A stretch of DNA of 64,000 bases from Aphidius gifuensis (taxonomy: Eukaryota; Arthropoda; Insecta; Hymenoptera; Braconidae): positions 5,084,001 through 5,148,000 of the forward strand of contig NC_057788.1 in assembly GCF_014905175.1 (NCBI RefSeq), read 5' to 3'. Below the pieces are notes generated by a model. The model had not been told where the DNA came from. It did no database searches and saw nothing but the letters and a program-made list of their open reading frames with translations. The position numbers and the translations under genes are program-made. Below, one piece after another: positions 28,597 to 40,963 of this stretch (position 1 is the first letter of the stretch; each line of letters starts with the position of its first letter).

Positions 28597-28618
28597 ATTA
28601 TTATTATTATTATTATTA
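28597..28618 (+). repeat. (ATT)7 microsatellite
   Basis: Seven uninterrupted ATT units. Confidence 0.9.
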
Positions 28619-28699
28619 ACCCAAATCTTGAGTTAAATCTTTAGTATACATTGACACGTAACGTGTTAAAGTTGTCTGTATATTATCATCACTCGTTTT

Positions 28700-28725
28700 T
28701 ATGTTTTTTTACACAAAAAAACATA
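28700..28725 (+). other. Perfect 11-bp hairpin
   Basis: TATGTTTTTTT and AAAAAAACATA are exact inverses around an ACAC loop. It is largely a T-run facing an A-run, so its significance is low. Confidence 0.4.
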
Positions 28726-31700
28726 TAAAGGTATATATATTATTTATTTAAAATTTTTATTTGCATTCTACCCCGTTTGCATACAAATAGAACTTTTCGC
28801 TTTTATTTTAAGTAAACTTTGTATTGTATTTCTGAAAATATCAGACATGTTGGTATATTTATAAAGAATATATACGTGAAAAGTTGTCGTCGTAGTCACA
28901 GAATACTTCAAAGTATAGTTTTTATTATTAAATGGCTTTATTTTCATGAAAAAGTTGAATCAAGTTATAGTCATACAAAAGTTTTGAGCTGACGCGAATA
29001 ACATACAATTATATTTTTCAAATTGTATAATTAACTGGATCATTATTTGAATTCTATTGGTACTTTGATGTCAATTATTTGATTCATTTCTAATTTAACG
29101 TTACGTGAATAGCCAAAGTCATTTGTAACAGCACTGGTTTATTCTTTGAAGTTTATCAGTGCATTGAATAATTTATTTGGTACGAATCAAATATTAGAGG
29201 TAAACTTTGAAACGGAAAAAAAGTTTGCTATTGATTGATTGTTTTTAAAATTATTCAGTTAAACCGAATGATCCTAAAAAAAAAAATAATACATGTGCTA
29301 AGTATAAAATTCAAAAAAACAGATAAACTTCAATTATGTTATTCGACCATTGCACTCTGAATAACTTATCGAACCATGCACTAAAAAAAAGCTCAAGTTT
29401 TAATATTTAAAATTATAAAACGTTTTATATAACGAAATAATATTCAAAACAATTGCACCGTTTATTTTTTGCATTTTAAAAATTATAAAATATTAATGTT
29501 TATTTTTTAGTAAATGAATTCAAGCAATTTTAAGCTTAATTTAGCTATAACCAATTTACTCAACGACAAAAGAAGAAAATAAATAATTTAAAGAATTAAT
29601 ATAGTATATTATAATAGAAAAAAAAAAAAAAAAATCAGTGTCGGCAAATACGTGTCCATTTGGAGTTGGTTAAACACTATAAGTCTGAGTCATGACGGTT
29701 TGTCGGACTGGAACGAAAATTAAAAAAAAAATACATTAACCAGGGTAATATTTTCGCATGCGTCATGACAGGTATGTAATTGAAATGAGCTTATATGAAA
29801 GAGGAAAAATATATATTTATGACAAAGATGATTATTCAAATTAATATCTATGATTATTTAAAAAATCAACTATTCAATTGAAATAATTTAATAAATTCAA
29901 TCTAAAATACAACGTTATCTTTATATTTTTTTAAAATAAAAAATTTAAATTTTATAAATAGAAAATAATTTGAAAAAAAAATCTACACACGATTCAAGTT
30001 CAATAAAGGTTAATTTATTTAACAGAAAAATCTACCACATTTTCATTTATTTTATATTTAAAAAAAATAGAAAAAAAAAATTAAAAAAATTTAATTATTA
30101 TTATTTATTTACAATAAAATACATCCCAATAACATCGTAAATAGTTATCGTGTGAATTATCGTCGTGCTTCTTATTGTAATTGTATCCTTATCGTAAAGG
30201 ATCTTCATCGGATGTTGTTGTATGTATGCCGCTTTTTCTTACACTATTAAACCAACGTAATTACGATGAACAGATTCATTTCAGGTTCATGGCATAATAG
30301 GAAATAATCGTATGTGGTGGTCATGCATACTTGTATTATATAAAAACCATAAATAAATTATAAAAAAAATTTTCAAATAATACATGCACTAAAGTAAATA
30401 AACAAAATATTTTAAATTAAAAGATAAAATAATTGCAAAACGGACAAGAAATTTTCATAGTAAAAAAATAAAAAATTTTTCCATTTTTTTACTATATTAT
30501 TAAATTAAAAGTTTTATGACTTGATTAATATATAATTCATCTACATCAAGTGAAAAATATTTTTGTAATTTTCTGTCTGATGAATCATGTATTTTTCTTT
30601 TTATTTTTTTTTCTTTTCATATACCTACTAATTAGAGGTTTTTTTTTTTTTTGCAGAAAAAAAATATATTCAACATATAAAAATTTAAAATAAAAGAAAA
30701 TGTTATATAAGGAAGGTAAGAGAAAATAGAAAAAAAAAAATATATTTTCAGGCAACTCTGTACACGAAGCACATGATGAAGATTACGTAATTACTTGGAC
30801 ACAGGGGTGACTAATAGTCGCAACCGGTAGTCATGTAACTTGGTAACCGTATAGCTACTGTGCTTGCGCGATCATGAAGTAAGTGCATCAGTGTATGTCA
30901 CGTATATAAATACTACCACGATAACGGTCCTCCTGTTCTGGACCAAAAGGATATACATCAACATTTAATAGCATTAACTACTTTGAGTTATAGTAATAAT
31001 GTAATTATTTATTTTTTTATTTCAATTTTTATTTTTCACAAATTGCTTATTAAAATATTGCTGTGTCTTCCGGCTTTTAATAATTAAATATATAAATTTA
31101 TATATTGTTTTATTTGCAAAAAATTCATTGTTGATTATTTTTATCATTATAGATTTTTTTTTTTTTTCATATTGTATTGATAAATTGAAGCTGATTTATT
31201 TTAATATTAATTTGATGAAAAATTATATATAATTATGTTTAATTTAAAATTTTTCTAACAATTTATTATTATAGATAAATAGATAATGATAAATAAATAT
31301 TGTAGTTTATATAAAATCAATAAACAATTGAATTGTTTAAAGTTAATATTAGCTTGATAAATATAATTGCTGTTTAAAAGATAGATGGAAAAATTTGATA
31401 CTTGTAAAGGCAAACATTGCTTTTTATTTATTTATATAGGTATTATTTTTTTTTTTTTTGTAGTTTGTGAGTGCTTGAAATATATGTGTAATGAATATTT
31501 TACTGAAGGTTTACTGATAATCTTGATTTGTAGAAAATTGCAACCAAGTAAAAGTTAGGTTATGTTTATATGTGGAATCGTATAAATGTTAAAAAAGATC
31601 GAGCATATGGCGATTGTAAATAAATAAAAAGAAGCAATGATTCGTGAATGTGTGATGTGAAAAAGGTGAAAAAAAAAAAATAAATAAATAAAAAGATAAA

Positions 31701-34700
31701 GTAAAGCTGGATAAAAAGACCGACGATAGAGGTTAATGCTGTGATCCGGTTCAGGGGGCAGCCTCAATTCTTGTCTCGAAAAACAAGGCCTTTTTGCAAA
31801 AATTTTTTTTATTTTTAGCAGACCATTTTAACTATAGCTATATATATATTTTTGTACAAAACGTATACATAATTTGAATTGATAAACAGTTTGAAAATCG
31901 TGTGTCTTAACTTGAATAAAACATTGTAATTTTCATGAGTTCATTTTTATGTTCTTTTTCATTATTTATTTATATTATTATTTTTACTTAATGCATGTTT
32001 ATTTTTTTAAGCAACATTTGTGTATCAAAATAATTCGTAAAATGGTCATTTCAACAATGTAACGGGGTATATAAAAAAAATAAATGAAAATAAATAAAAA
32101 TCCGAAGAAAACAAACTCACATCTTTTTCTTAATTTAATATGTATACTCTTGAGTTTTTATTTTTTATTTTTTTGAGAGTGAGTGGGAAGAGGATATATA
32201 TAAACTGTTGGAAAAAGAGGTAAAAGTCGAACGATTGCGGTCGAAGAGCTGGATCGGTATACGAGAGATCTGGACAACATCGAATTGCCAGGGTCGAATG
32301 AAATTAATGATTGTGCCAGCAAGATGCTAAAGTTCCTTCATTCATTTATAAAACTTAAGTATTCAATTGAGTATAAAAAAAAAAAAAACGAAAATTAATT
32401 TACCTCGAATGAATCCATGCGAAAAAATTCTATTTTTCATCAGGGTAAGTAGATGAAGACAAAGTAGTCAGACAAACAAAAATGAAATAAATAAAATTAC
32501 CACTCACAGAGTTATTAATACATTAATAATTTAAAAAAAAAAAAAAAATTATAATTCAATACTAAGAATTAAAAATTAAGAAAATTATATAGCTACTATT
32601 GACTAGGGTGCATGAGTCATGTTTATATAAATTCAAAAGTGGAAATTATTAGAGCGGGAAGACAGGTCAAATGGTGTCAACTTTAGTATTTAACAACACA
32701 TATTGTGAATGAGCCAGTGTCTTGACTTGTGTCAAGGGCCTGTGGTCTCATCAACAGTAATGACTTTATGAGACGTGTCAGTCAACCAAATGGTATTTGT
32801 CCAATGACAAAGATACGCTCTTGACAAATGCATCACTGTATATTTGTATATATATTGCACCAACGGATGTACAAATATAAAAATAAACAAAAAACTCAAC
32901 GAAAAAAAAAAGGATACATATAATTTAAATTAAAAAATGATAATCTGTATTTTTATTGCAATCCAATGAAGAAAAAAAAAAAAAATTATCATTTTACAAA
33001 AAACATATATACACTTTTATGGTTAAATATAAATTTTTTGCATTGATACATGAGTAAATTATCCAAGCTTATATTACTTGGACGTTGTAAATGTACTGGC
33101 ACCTGAGGACATTGTGAGTATCGTAGGTAATTGAGCACGTGGGAACCGGATGAGAGCGATTGAAACGATCTAGCATTGGAAGCGAATCAGAACGAGTGGA
33201 GAAGACAAGATTTGTTGGATGGTTAGATAGATGGATCGGCGAGAACGCAGTTTTATCCGAGAAACTTTTGCACTTTGGGTCGTGAGGTCAAGCACCGCAA
33301 TAAAAAAAAATCATTTAATATAATAATAGCAATAATTATTATTTTTTTTTATTTATTCAAGTTAATCTTTAAATAAATTTTATGTATACTAATTAATATA
33401 TATTTTGATAATAAAAATATTCATAACATGTCAAGTGAAAAAAAAAAAAAAAACTATGTATACAAGAAAATTTTCATATTTAGTAGTTTTTGAATAAGAC
33501 ATAAATAATTCTGTAAATCACATGTATGTATATCTAATTTTTTTTTTTATTTTTTTGAAAATGGATCAGCTGGGATCTTGCCAGATCACTTGCAAAAAAT
33601 ATACACGGTGCATGCTCGTCGTCCTCGAGTATTGTTTTGAAAGAAACGACGACCACGGGGTCGGTACACATGGCCTACCAACCAGATCGCAGGTCTGTGA
33701 CCTTACGAGCGTTACAATCAAGACTAAAATCTTTATATTATTTATATATATATTTTTTTTTATAGTATTTTTCATACTTTTAATTTTCTTATTTTCTTTT
33801 ACATTAGTTACACCTCATCCCCTCACTCTTCTCTCTCTCTCTTTCTCGTCGACCCACAGTGAATTGCCCGTATCGTGTACTTGCGATAACACATTATCAC
33901 TGATCTTTGCTAATTACCGTCAGAGTTTAAATTTTTCTTTTACTTCTTTTTTTACAGCATGTTTTTTTTATTTTTTAAATATTCATGTTTATTATTATTA
34001 TTTTAAAATCTTAATGTAATTTTATTTTTTTTTTTTCGTTGAAAAAAACATAAATTCTTAATTTACGTTGGTAATAATAAAATGAGTAGGATTTTTTTTT
34101 TGAGGTTTTATATTGATGGTAATTATTGATTGTAGACAGGATACAATAATAATATAAAATGAATATTTTAAAATAATCAATTGTAATAATAATTATTGTC
34201 ACAATCATTTAATCGTTTTTTGAATAATAAACACATGCAGCTCGTTAAATTTGATAAACATTAAGACACCGCAACTTGTGTGTTTGTGTGCATGCATCAG
34301 TATGGTAACGCGGCAAGTCGTTAAAATTTACAAACGAATCTTCTCCGGAAACCAGTTACCAACTGCTCAATAATACAGTGAAAAATATGCAGTTTTGCTA
34401 CCAACTGTTTATTTTCATCTCATCATTTTATTATTTTATTGAATTTTTAAATCACATTATGCTTTCTTTTATTTTATAAATTGCATATTTAAATTTAATA
34501 TGTAAAATGATAAATTTAAAAATTTAATTGTTCGAAATTATCTATAAACAATTCAATAAAATATATATAGCTGATGAAGCCTTGACGTGAGTCATGTTTT
34601 CATGAAATTCATAATATATCACATCCACACACACATGCTCGATATGTCCCGAGCTGTATGACTATAAAACAATTATAATTTATAGACACATAAAAAAAAA

Positions 34701-37700
34701 AATTGCATCAAGGTAGAGGATAAATTGTATGTTAATTATTACGCATAAAAAAAATGGAAAAATACATTTTGTTCCATCAATGTCAGCCACAAGAATAAAC
34801 ATTGAACAAGCCTTAAATGCAAATTATAAAAATTTAGGTGTTGATAAAATTTAATTTTCATTATGAATTAAATAAAATATTACTAATCAATTTCTGATAA
34901 TTAACAATGATCATAATTATAAATCTTTTGTTGAAAATTTCAAGGGTACTTCATTGTTTTCCATCAATTTATTTGGTTATTTTTATTTTTCATGTGACCA
35001 TGAAATTATCAAGGCAATTATCTGCATATATAGTTAATAATTTTAAAGCAACAATTGTGTTAAATTATTCAGGGGTAGTCATCATAATTGATAAACAATA
35101 GAAACATAAAAATATAAATGAATAAATTCATAAAATGCAAAAAAAAAAAAAACTAAATAAAAATAATAATTTTAACGCACCCATAATTACTGAGTAATTT
35201 ACAATTTAGTCATTATGACAATTTAAAGTTGAGTCAATCGTTGCAATGTCAGTGTACATAAACGTGCACTTTGATGTATTTCCGTTTCAACTTATTAAAT
35301 GAGCCAAATAAAGTATTTTTTTTTTTTCTAATTGTTTTTCATTTAATTTAAAATGTCATGTTACAGTCAAGTATATCAAACAACAAATGATATAATTTTC
35401 AAGAAATAACCAACAAATCAACATGAAGAAAATAAAAGCAAAGAGAGTGTGTGTAAAATCGCGCAAAAGATAATGGTACACGGTTAATCAGGGACCGTCA
35501 CAAAGAGTGCTTCAATTAAGCGCCTCGACAGAGGCAATAATATGGGAACTTCACGCAAGAAAGAGCCCAGCCCATCCTGCTAATGTTAAAAAAAAAAGTA
35601 AATAACTAAACATAAAATAGACAAATTAAAAAAATTAAAAGAATAAAAAAAAAAAACACTATACATATACAAGCACAATTTAATAGCATCACATTGAACT
35701 GCATGTAATTCACAAGACGATTATTACGTAGCGGCATGATAAATAGAAAAGGAAAGAAATATAAAACAAAAAAAAAAAAAAGAAAAAAACATATCAAAAT
35801 AAAAAAGAGTAATAATAAAAATAGAAAATACTGACATTTAAACTATACATTATATTTCAAACAGGAGTGGTTCTAAAGTGATGAAGATATTTTGCGTAGT
35901 TGCGTATAGTGCTTGTTGATTTATTGATTAATAAAAAATAAATAATAATAATAAAATTATATATCGTCTATTGAATATAAAAAAAAAAAAAAAAAATTTG
36001 CATAGATTACAGAGTGAAAAATATATCTGTCAGAAAATGAATTTTAATTATAATCATAAACTGAGTTAGTTTTCATCAACTTAAGGGTTTACTAAGGATA
36101 TACTACAAAACTTTTTAATGAATGTAATAACCTTCCTACTTGTCATCATCAAGTGATGCATATATTTATATCTACTATATTTTAAAGAGTGAGATATAGC
36201 TCTAACAACAGTCCAACAAATTTAGATGAAAAAAAAAATAACAATAAAAAAATTAATATGCTATATAATAGAACAAAAAAAAAAAAAAAAGAAAATAAAA
36301 AATCTTCAAGATTACACGCAATTTAAAATTAAGCTGTTATTATTTTTTTTTTTAATGTATATTTAACAGGTGTCTAGAAAATTTTTGTAATCAAATAAAA
36401 AATTATTATAGTTTGTTTATTTATTTTTATTTTTCGAGTTATATTTTTTTTTATTCTTTTAAAGTCTATAAGAGTCTAGCTGAATTTTTAAACAGTTTGA
36501 CCACACTTTGAAGTATAGTAAAATAGCTTCGAGGTAATGTATATTTTATAGATGCATGAACATGGTCGATTATTGTATACGTGTATATCATCTTGAAGCA
36601 AGCATGTGGTTATTTTTGAATGATTTTTTAAATGTCTATAGAACAATTGTGTCTTGTAGTACGTGTCGTTCAAAGTTCTCTAAATCATATTTTATGAATA
36701 TTCGATAGTCATAAATGTCAATGTATTTTACTATTTTTACACTAGCATTTAACACTATGCTATACTACTGTTTAACTGCAAATACTGTGCTATATTTACA
36801 TTAGAAAATATTTAAAGCAACACAGGTGGAAGAATAAAAAAAAAAAAAATATCATAAAAATTTCTTCACAAAAGTTTCGTCTGTAATATATTATTCGATA
36901 CTTTTGAATGAATTATTTTGAAGAAAATAATTTTATTATCAAAGACTAGACTCAACATCTCAAGCAATATAATAATAATAATACTAAAAAATTATTTTTT
37001 ATGATTATACTCTTTTAAATTATCCACCTTCTTTATCAAGAATTTTAGTCTTAAATTTAACACCGAACGATGTTACTGCTCAACACACTCATTTTATTCA
37101 TATTTTTTTTCTAATTATTACATGAAAAATTTAAGATTTAATAATTAAACTTTTTTAATATTTCAAATATTGTTTTAGTATAACATACAAAAAAAAATGA
37201 GCTTATTTTTATGAGAAAAGTCTAGATTGCCTTTAGTTTGTTGGACATTTCTAGGCAATTGTCAGGCAAGGTGTCCATTGTGTAAAAGAAAAATATAAAA
37301 AATAAAAGAAGAGAAATAGAAAAGTACCAACGTGCTATCGTGTTGTACGTGAACAGAGTTTGAAAAGAGGGCTTATCAGGTCGTCGTATTTGTGCGTAGC
37401 AGATTATTGAATTTATGGACGGTAGAAAAGATTTTAGTGTGCCCCGTCAACTCGTTTGTGCTTCTATCTATCCTTGCCACCCCTATATACACATTCTGGC
37501 AGGCCACAGAGATACCGAGAATATATCTAACACACAAATATACACACAGTAGCATTATACAAGTTGAATCTCTCATGGGTCTTTATATGCTTACCATCAT
37601 CCATTCATCCAGATATACATATATACATCCTAAAATCATTCTCACTATTGCGCATAGTGTCAAGCTTGACTGTTTTAGAGAGAGAATTCAACATATATCT

Positions 37701-38818
37701 ATTTGTACACAGGGCTTATCAAGCGTTACAACAAACATATAAATCGCTAAATTCACTGATATTGCGGATTCTCGATAAGTCCGTATACCTATGTATATTT
37801 TACACACAACACTTATATGTTTTTGTGTAAATTGCTATGGTCTCGAGAGGATTTTCTCTATTATTTTCGGCTTATATAACCATCCAAAAAAAAATTTCAA
37901 CAGTTTATATTCAAATTGTTATTTATTAAAAAACACTCAATCGTTATTTGAGCTTTTTACATTATTGAAAAATAAATTTAATCCTAGAAATATAAAATGA
38001 TTGACTAAGTATTTAAATTTTTTTATGAATAAAGTTGATTTATAAAAATTCAACTAGATTGATTTTAAAATTTTTTATTTATTTCATGTGTCATATCAAA
38101 TGCTCGGAGTTCAAGCATGCTTCCATAAAAAATTCCAAAGGATTCGTAAATGCTCAGGCTACCACTCCTCTTGCTCTTCATCTACCTCCTTTCAATATGA
38201 TTCTATCGAGCGTATAGCGTATCCGATATATTTCCGTTTCCTATATTTTTTTTTTTCTATGTCTCCACTCCTATGGCCACATACCAAAAATATTACCAAA
38301 CCATCAAAAGTAAAAAAAAAAAATGATAATATATATACATCAGACAAGCATGGATTTCGGAGAAAAAAAAAACAAAAAAAATAAACAACAAAAAATATCA
38401 GCAATAATGAAAATATATAGACGAACGAGTGGCTTTTCATGAGAAATTGACGGTTATGGTGACCGAGAGTATCCATTTTCATCATTCACATAAGATTTTG
38501 GTTTGGATTTGATAGGTCGAGGGTTCTTTATGTCATACAAAACGACAAGCGAGTATTACTATCATAAGCATCAAATTTATCCTCTTCGAATACTCTATTG
38601 ATTGTTATTTGATTTCGTTGAATTGGGAAATGCTCATTTTTTTTTTTTTATCAATTGAGTGATAACTGAATATTGATGATTAATAATTCTTATATTAATT
38701 TAATTTTTTTTTAAATATAAAGCTGACATAGTGTAGATGAGCTTTTTACACATCACGTTCTTTTCGTGTATATTATGCACAGAGTGTAGGTATTTTTATT
38801 TTTTTTGTTAACTTTCAG

Positions 38819-39088
38819 GTATTGCTTTTTCTTTTTGAAAATACAAGGGAACACCAGTGGGAGCCATTTCTTGTACCTCATTCAAAGTATACACTGAAAA
38901 CGATTTCAATCCCATTAACCAACGCCAAACTGGCTCAGATAACTTTCCACAAGGAAGATTTTCATGAAAATTCCAGAGTGTATAAGGGAAGAAATACTGA
39001 AAAGCTTGGGGTTAAAACGTATATCTGGATTATAGTTGGATTATCTTGTGCGAAAATAAGTAGACAGGGCAGAACACCAAAAAACAAG
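38819..39088 (+). CDS. Candidate internal coding exon, 90 codons, product not recognised
   Basis: A long pyrimidine tract and TTTCAG at 38818 form a good acceptor, and CAAG|GTATGT at 39088/39089 a good donor. Between them are 270 nt (exactly 90 codons, phase 0 at both ends) with one frame fully open. That frame uses varied residues (for example EHQWEPFLVPHSKY and KLGVKTYIWIIVG) rather than the Phe/Lys runs seen elsewhere. Base composition is closer to coding than the flanks. I find no recognisable domain and no partner exon, so it may be one exon of a large gene or chance. It lies just upstream of gene A on the same strand but is not needed by it. Confidence 0.33.
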
Positions 39089-39461
39089 GTATGTATAAAA
39101 TTTAAACAAGTAATAATCAGGCAGCCTGAACAACAAAAAGTTTTTGTCTGTATTTTTTTTTTTTTTATATTATTACGAAAAATAAAAAAACAAAAAACTG
39201 AGTACGTGAATTTTTTGAATATTTAATAAAACGTGTCTTTAAAATGTAAAACAATCAAAAAGGAATTTATAATAACAAATTGATCGTTTTTTAAATTTTT
39301 TTCAATCACTATATGTTTTATATTTTTAATCGATATTATTTTTAGATTTCATTATCAAAAAATATTCATGATGTTCTTCATGGCTTGTTGAAAAAAAAAA
39401 AAAAAACAAGAATTTCTTTTGTTTTAATTTCTTTTTGATGAAAGAGGGAGAGATCATCGAA

Positions 39462-39498
39462 TATATATAAATTGAGTAATTATTTCTAGAGCATTCAA
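39462..39498 (+). promoter_or_regulatory. TATA box and initiator of gene A
   Basis: TATATATAA is at 39462-39470. A TCAATT initiator-like motif lies about 30 bp downstream near 39494-39499, and the ATG follows at 39515. The 5' UTR would therefore be only about 20 nt. The spacing is typical of focused insect RNA polymerase II promoters. The start site itself is inferred. Confidence 0.6.
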
Positions 39499-39514
39499 TT
39501 TGCAAAAAGTTAAA

Positions 39515-40221
39515 ATGCATCAAATTGTTTCAACTTTGAGTGTTTCTTTGTCAATTATTTTGGCACTGGTGAGTTATAAACTTTTTTTTTTTTTAAATTC
39601 ATTAACTTTTTAAATCAAAACATTGTTGACAGGTTGGCAATACAGAAGCAGAAAGCTGGTATTCAGATCCTTTTATAAATATTGATCGTAATTTGAAAAA
39701 TTTTGAAACAACAAAAAAAACCCTTCTGGATGATATTTATTCGCGAAAAACATCGGAATTGTGTCAATTAAAAGATCAAATGTTTGATGAAACAGAACAT
39801 GATGATGACTTGATTGTTCAAGAATGGCAAAAAGCATACACACAGATGACTAACTGTTATCAAGAACATCTAGCTTTTCTTTGTAGAACAATTGACGCAG
39901 CTAACGAGGTAAAATTTTTTACTTTTAAAAAACAAATGATTTAAAATAACATTTTAACTAATTTTATCAAATTATATATCATTTCAATTTTAGAAACGAG
40001 AAGTTGCCCAAACAGCTATACGTGAATTCAGTATTGGTGCATCTCCATACGTCAATGAATATCAGAGATTCGTGAATGATTTAATATACAAGGTTAATGA
40101 AAATCAGCGTTTTCAGTCTTTAATGGAAAATTGTGTTGATTTGGCTTATAATGATTTTAGCCAAAGCCAAATAAAGCCATTTGTTTCTGTATGTATTTAT
40201 CGCAGATGGCACTTGTGTTGA
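39515..40221 (+). CDS. Small secreted cysteine-containing protein, unrecognised family (gene A, 185 aa, 3 exons)
   Basis: Exons are 39515-39568, 39633-39908 and 39994-40221. Introns are 64 and 85 nt, both phase 0, with GTGAGT...ACAG and GTAAAA...TTAG borders. Exon 1 encodes only an 18-residue hydrophobic leader (MHQIVSTLSVSLSIILAL), so the product is inferred to be secreted. The mature part is acidic, hydrophilic and probably helical. It has six cysteines at 62, 93, 102, 157, 177 and 185, the last being the C-terminal residue, and no N-X-S/T site. After N156-C157 comes a short tail containing K171-P172 and ending RRWHLC. The start is the first ATG after a well-placed TATA box and initiator. 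A possible AATAAA lies at 40411. I do not recognise a domain. The gene sits 743 bp upstream of a same-strand gene of like architecture. Gene structure is fairly certain; function is unknown. Confidence 0.82.
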
Positions 40222-40867
40222 TAAATAATTTTCGACAATATTGAAAGAGAAAAATATAATCAACCTTGGTTAACAGACACGAGATAACACACGGCAATGT
40301 CATAAGAATAATAGAGTATATAATATATTATAATTATAATTACTATGAATAATTTTACACTCATCCAAGTTTTCTAATAATTTGAAAAATTAATTACTAT
40401 TAATTTAATGAATAAAATTACTCACATAACGTTGAAGTGGGATGAATAAAAAACAGGATTTTCAACAGCAAATGGACAGCACTCTATTTGACATATTTCT
40501 GAAATAAAAAACAAAAATTTTAAATAAAATATAAATTATATCAACATAATTTCAGGAAGGAAAATATATTCAGACATGAAAATTGTTGATAATTTTTTTT
40601 TATTATTATTTGTTTGTATATTAAAAAACACGTTTCAATTGTAAAATAAAAATAAAATTATAAAACATAAATATGAGAATTTAATATTAAAACGCAACGT
40701 GCTTATCACGCAAATTTGTTTAATATTATTATGACTGTTATGACACGACAGTTGTTATGAAATATTTTGTCACATATTTGAGGTAAAAAAAAAACAATAT
40801 AATAATCTATACTTCCTGATGAAATTGTTTTTTTTTTTTTTCATATATAAAACACAAGATTAAAATC

Positions 40868-40906
40868 TATATAAATTCGGAAATAAATAAAAGTCGAACA
40901 TTCAGT
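40868..40906 (+). promoter_or_regulatory. TATA box and initiator of gene B
   Basis: TATATAAAT is at 40868-40876 and a perfect TCAGT initiator is at 40902-40906, about 30 bp apart. The ATG follows about 60 nt downstream. This is the clearest core promoter in the window and confirms that gene B starts independently of gene A. Confidence 0.65.
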
Positions 40907-40963
40907 AAGCACCGCAGTTTCTACACGGTTAATTTAAAAAAGTGAAAAAAAGTGTTATTTACA

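Larger units (their letters stand above)
24661..38800. other. AT-rich desert with islands, no supported gene
   Basis: Islands occur at about 24660-24800, 25040-25340, 30740-30960, 32210-32340, 32590-32850, 33060-33300, 33560-33730, 35440-35580, 37330-37570 and 38090-38220. The 33-kb island includes a CACGTG E-box. Stretches between them (for example 25800-30700) hold only AT-rich simple sequence. Confidence 0.4.

Noticed and set aside
32204..32398. Open + frame including AVEELDRYTRDLDNIELPGS
   Set aside because: It looks protein-like but has no start codon near its beginning, no acceptor after the upstream stop at 32201, and a second frame is also partly open.
33522..34019. 165-aa + frame starting MYVYLIFFF
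   Set aside because: Only about 60 residues are of normal composition; the rest is poly-T translation. The opposite strand is also open over the same island, so the openness reflects composition.
37376..37830. Overlapping frames on both strands of up to 116 aa
   Set aside because: Three mutually overlapping frames are open in one island, none with a recognisable domain or splice pattern.
38192..38485. Overlapping frames on both strands near 38.1-38.5 kb
   Set aside because: Both depend on homopolymer runs; the normal-complexity core is under 50 codons.
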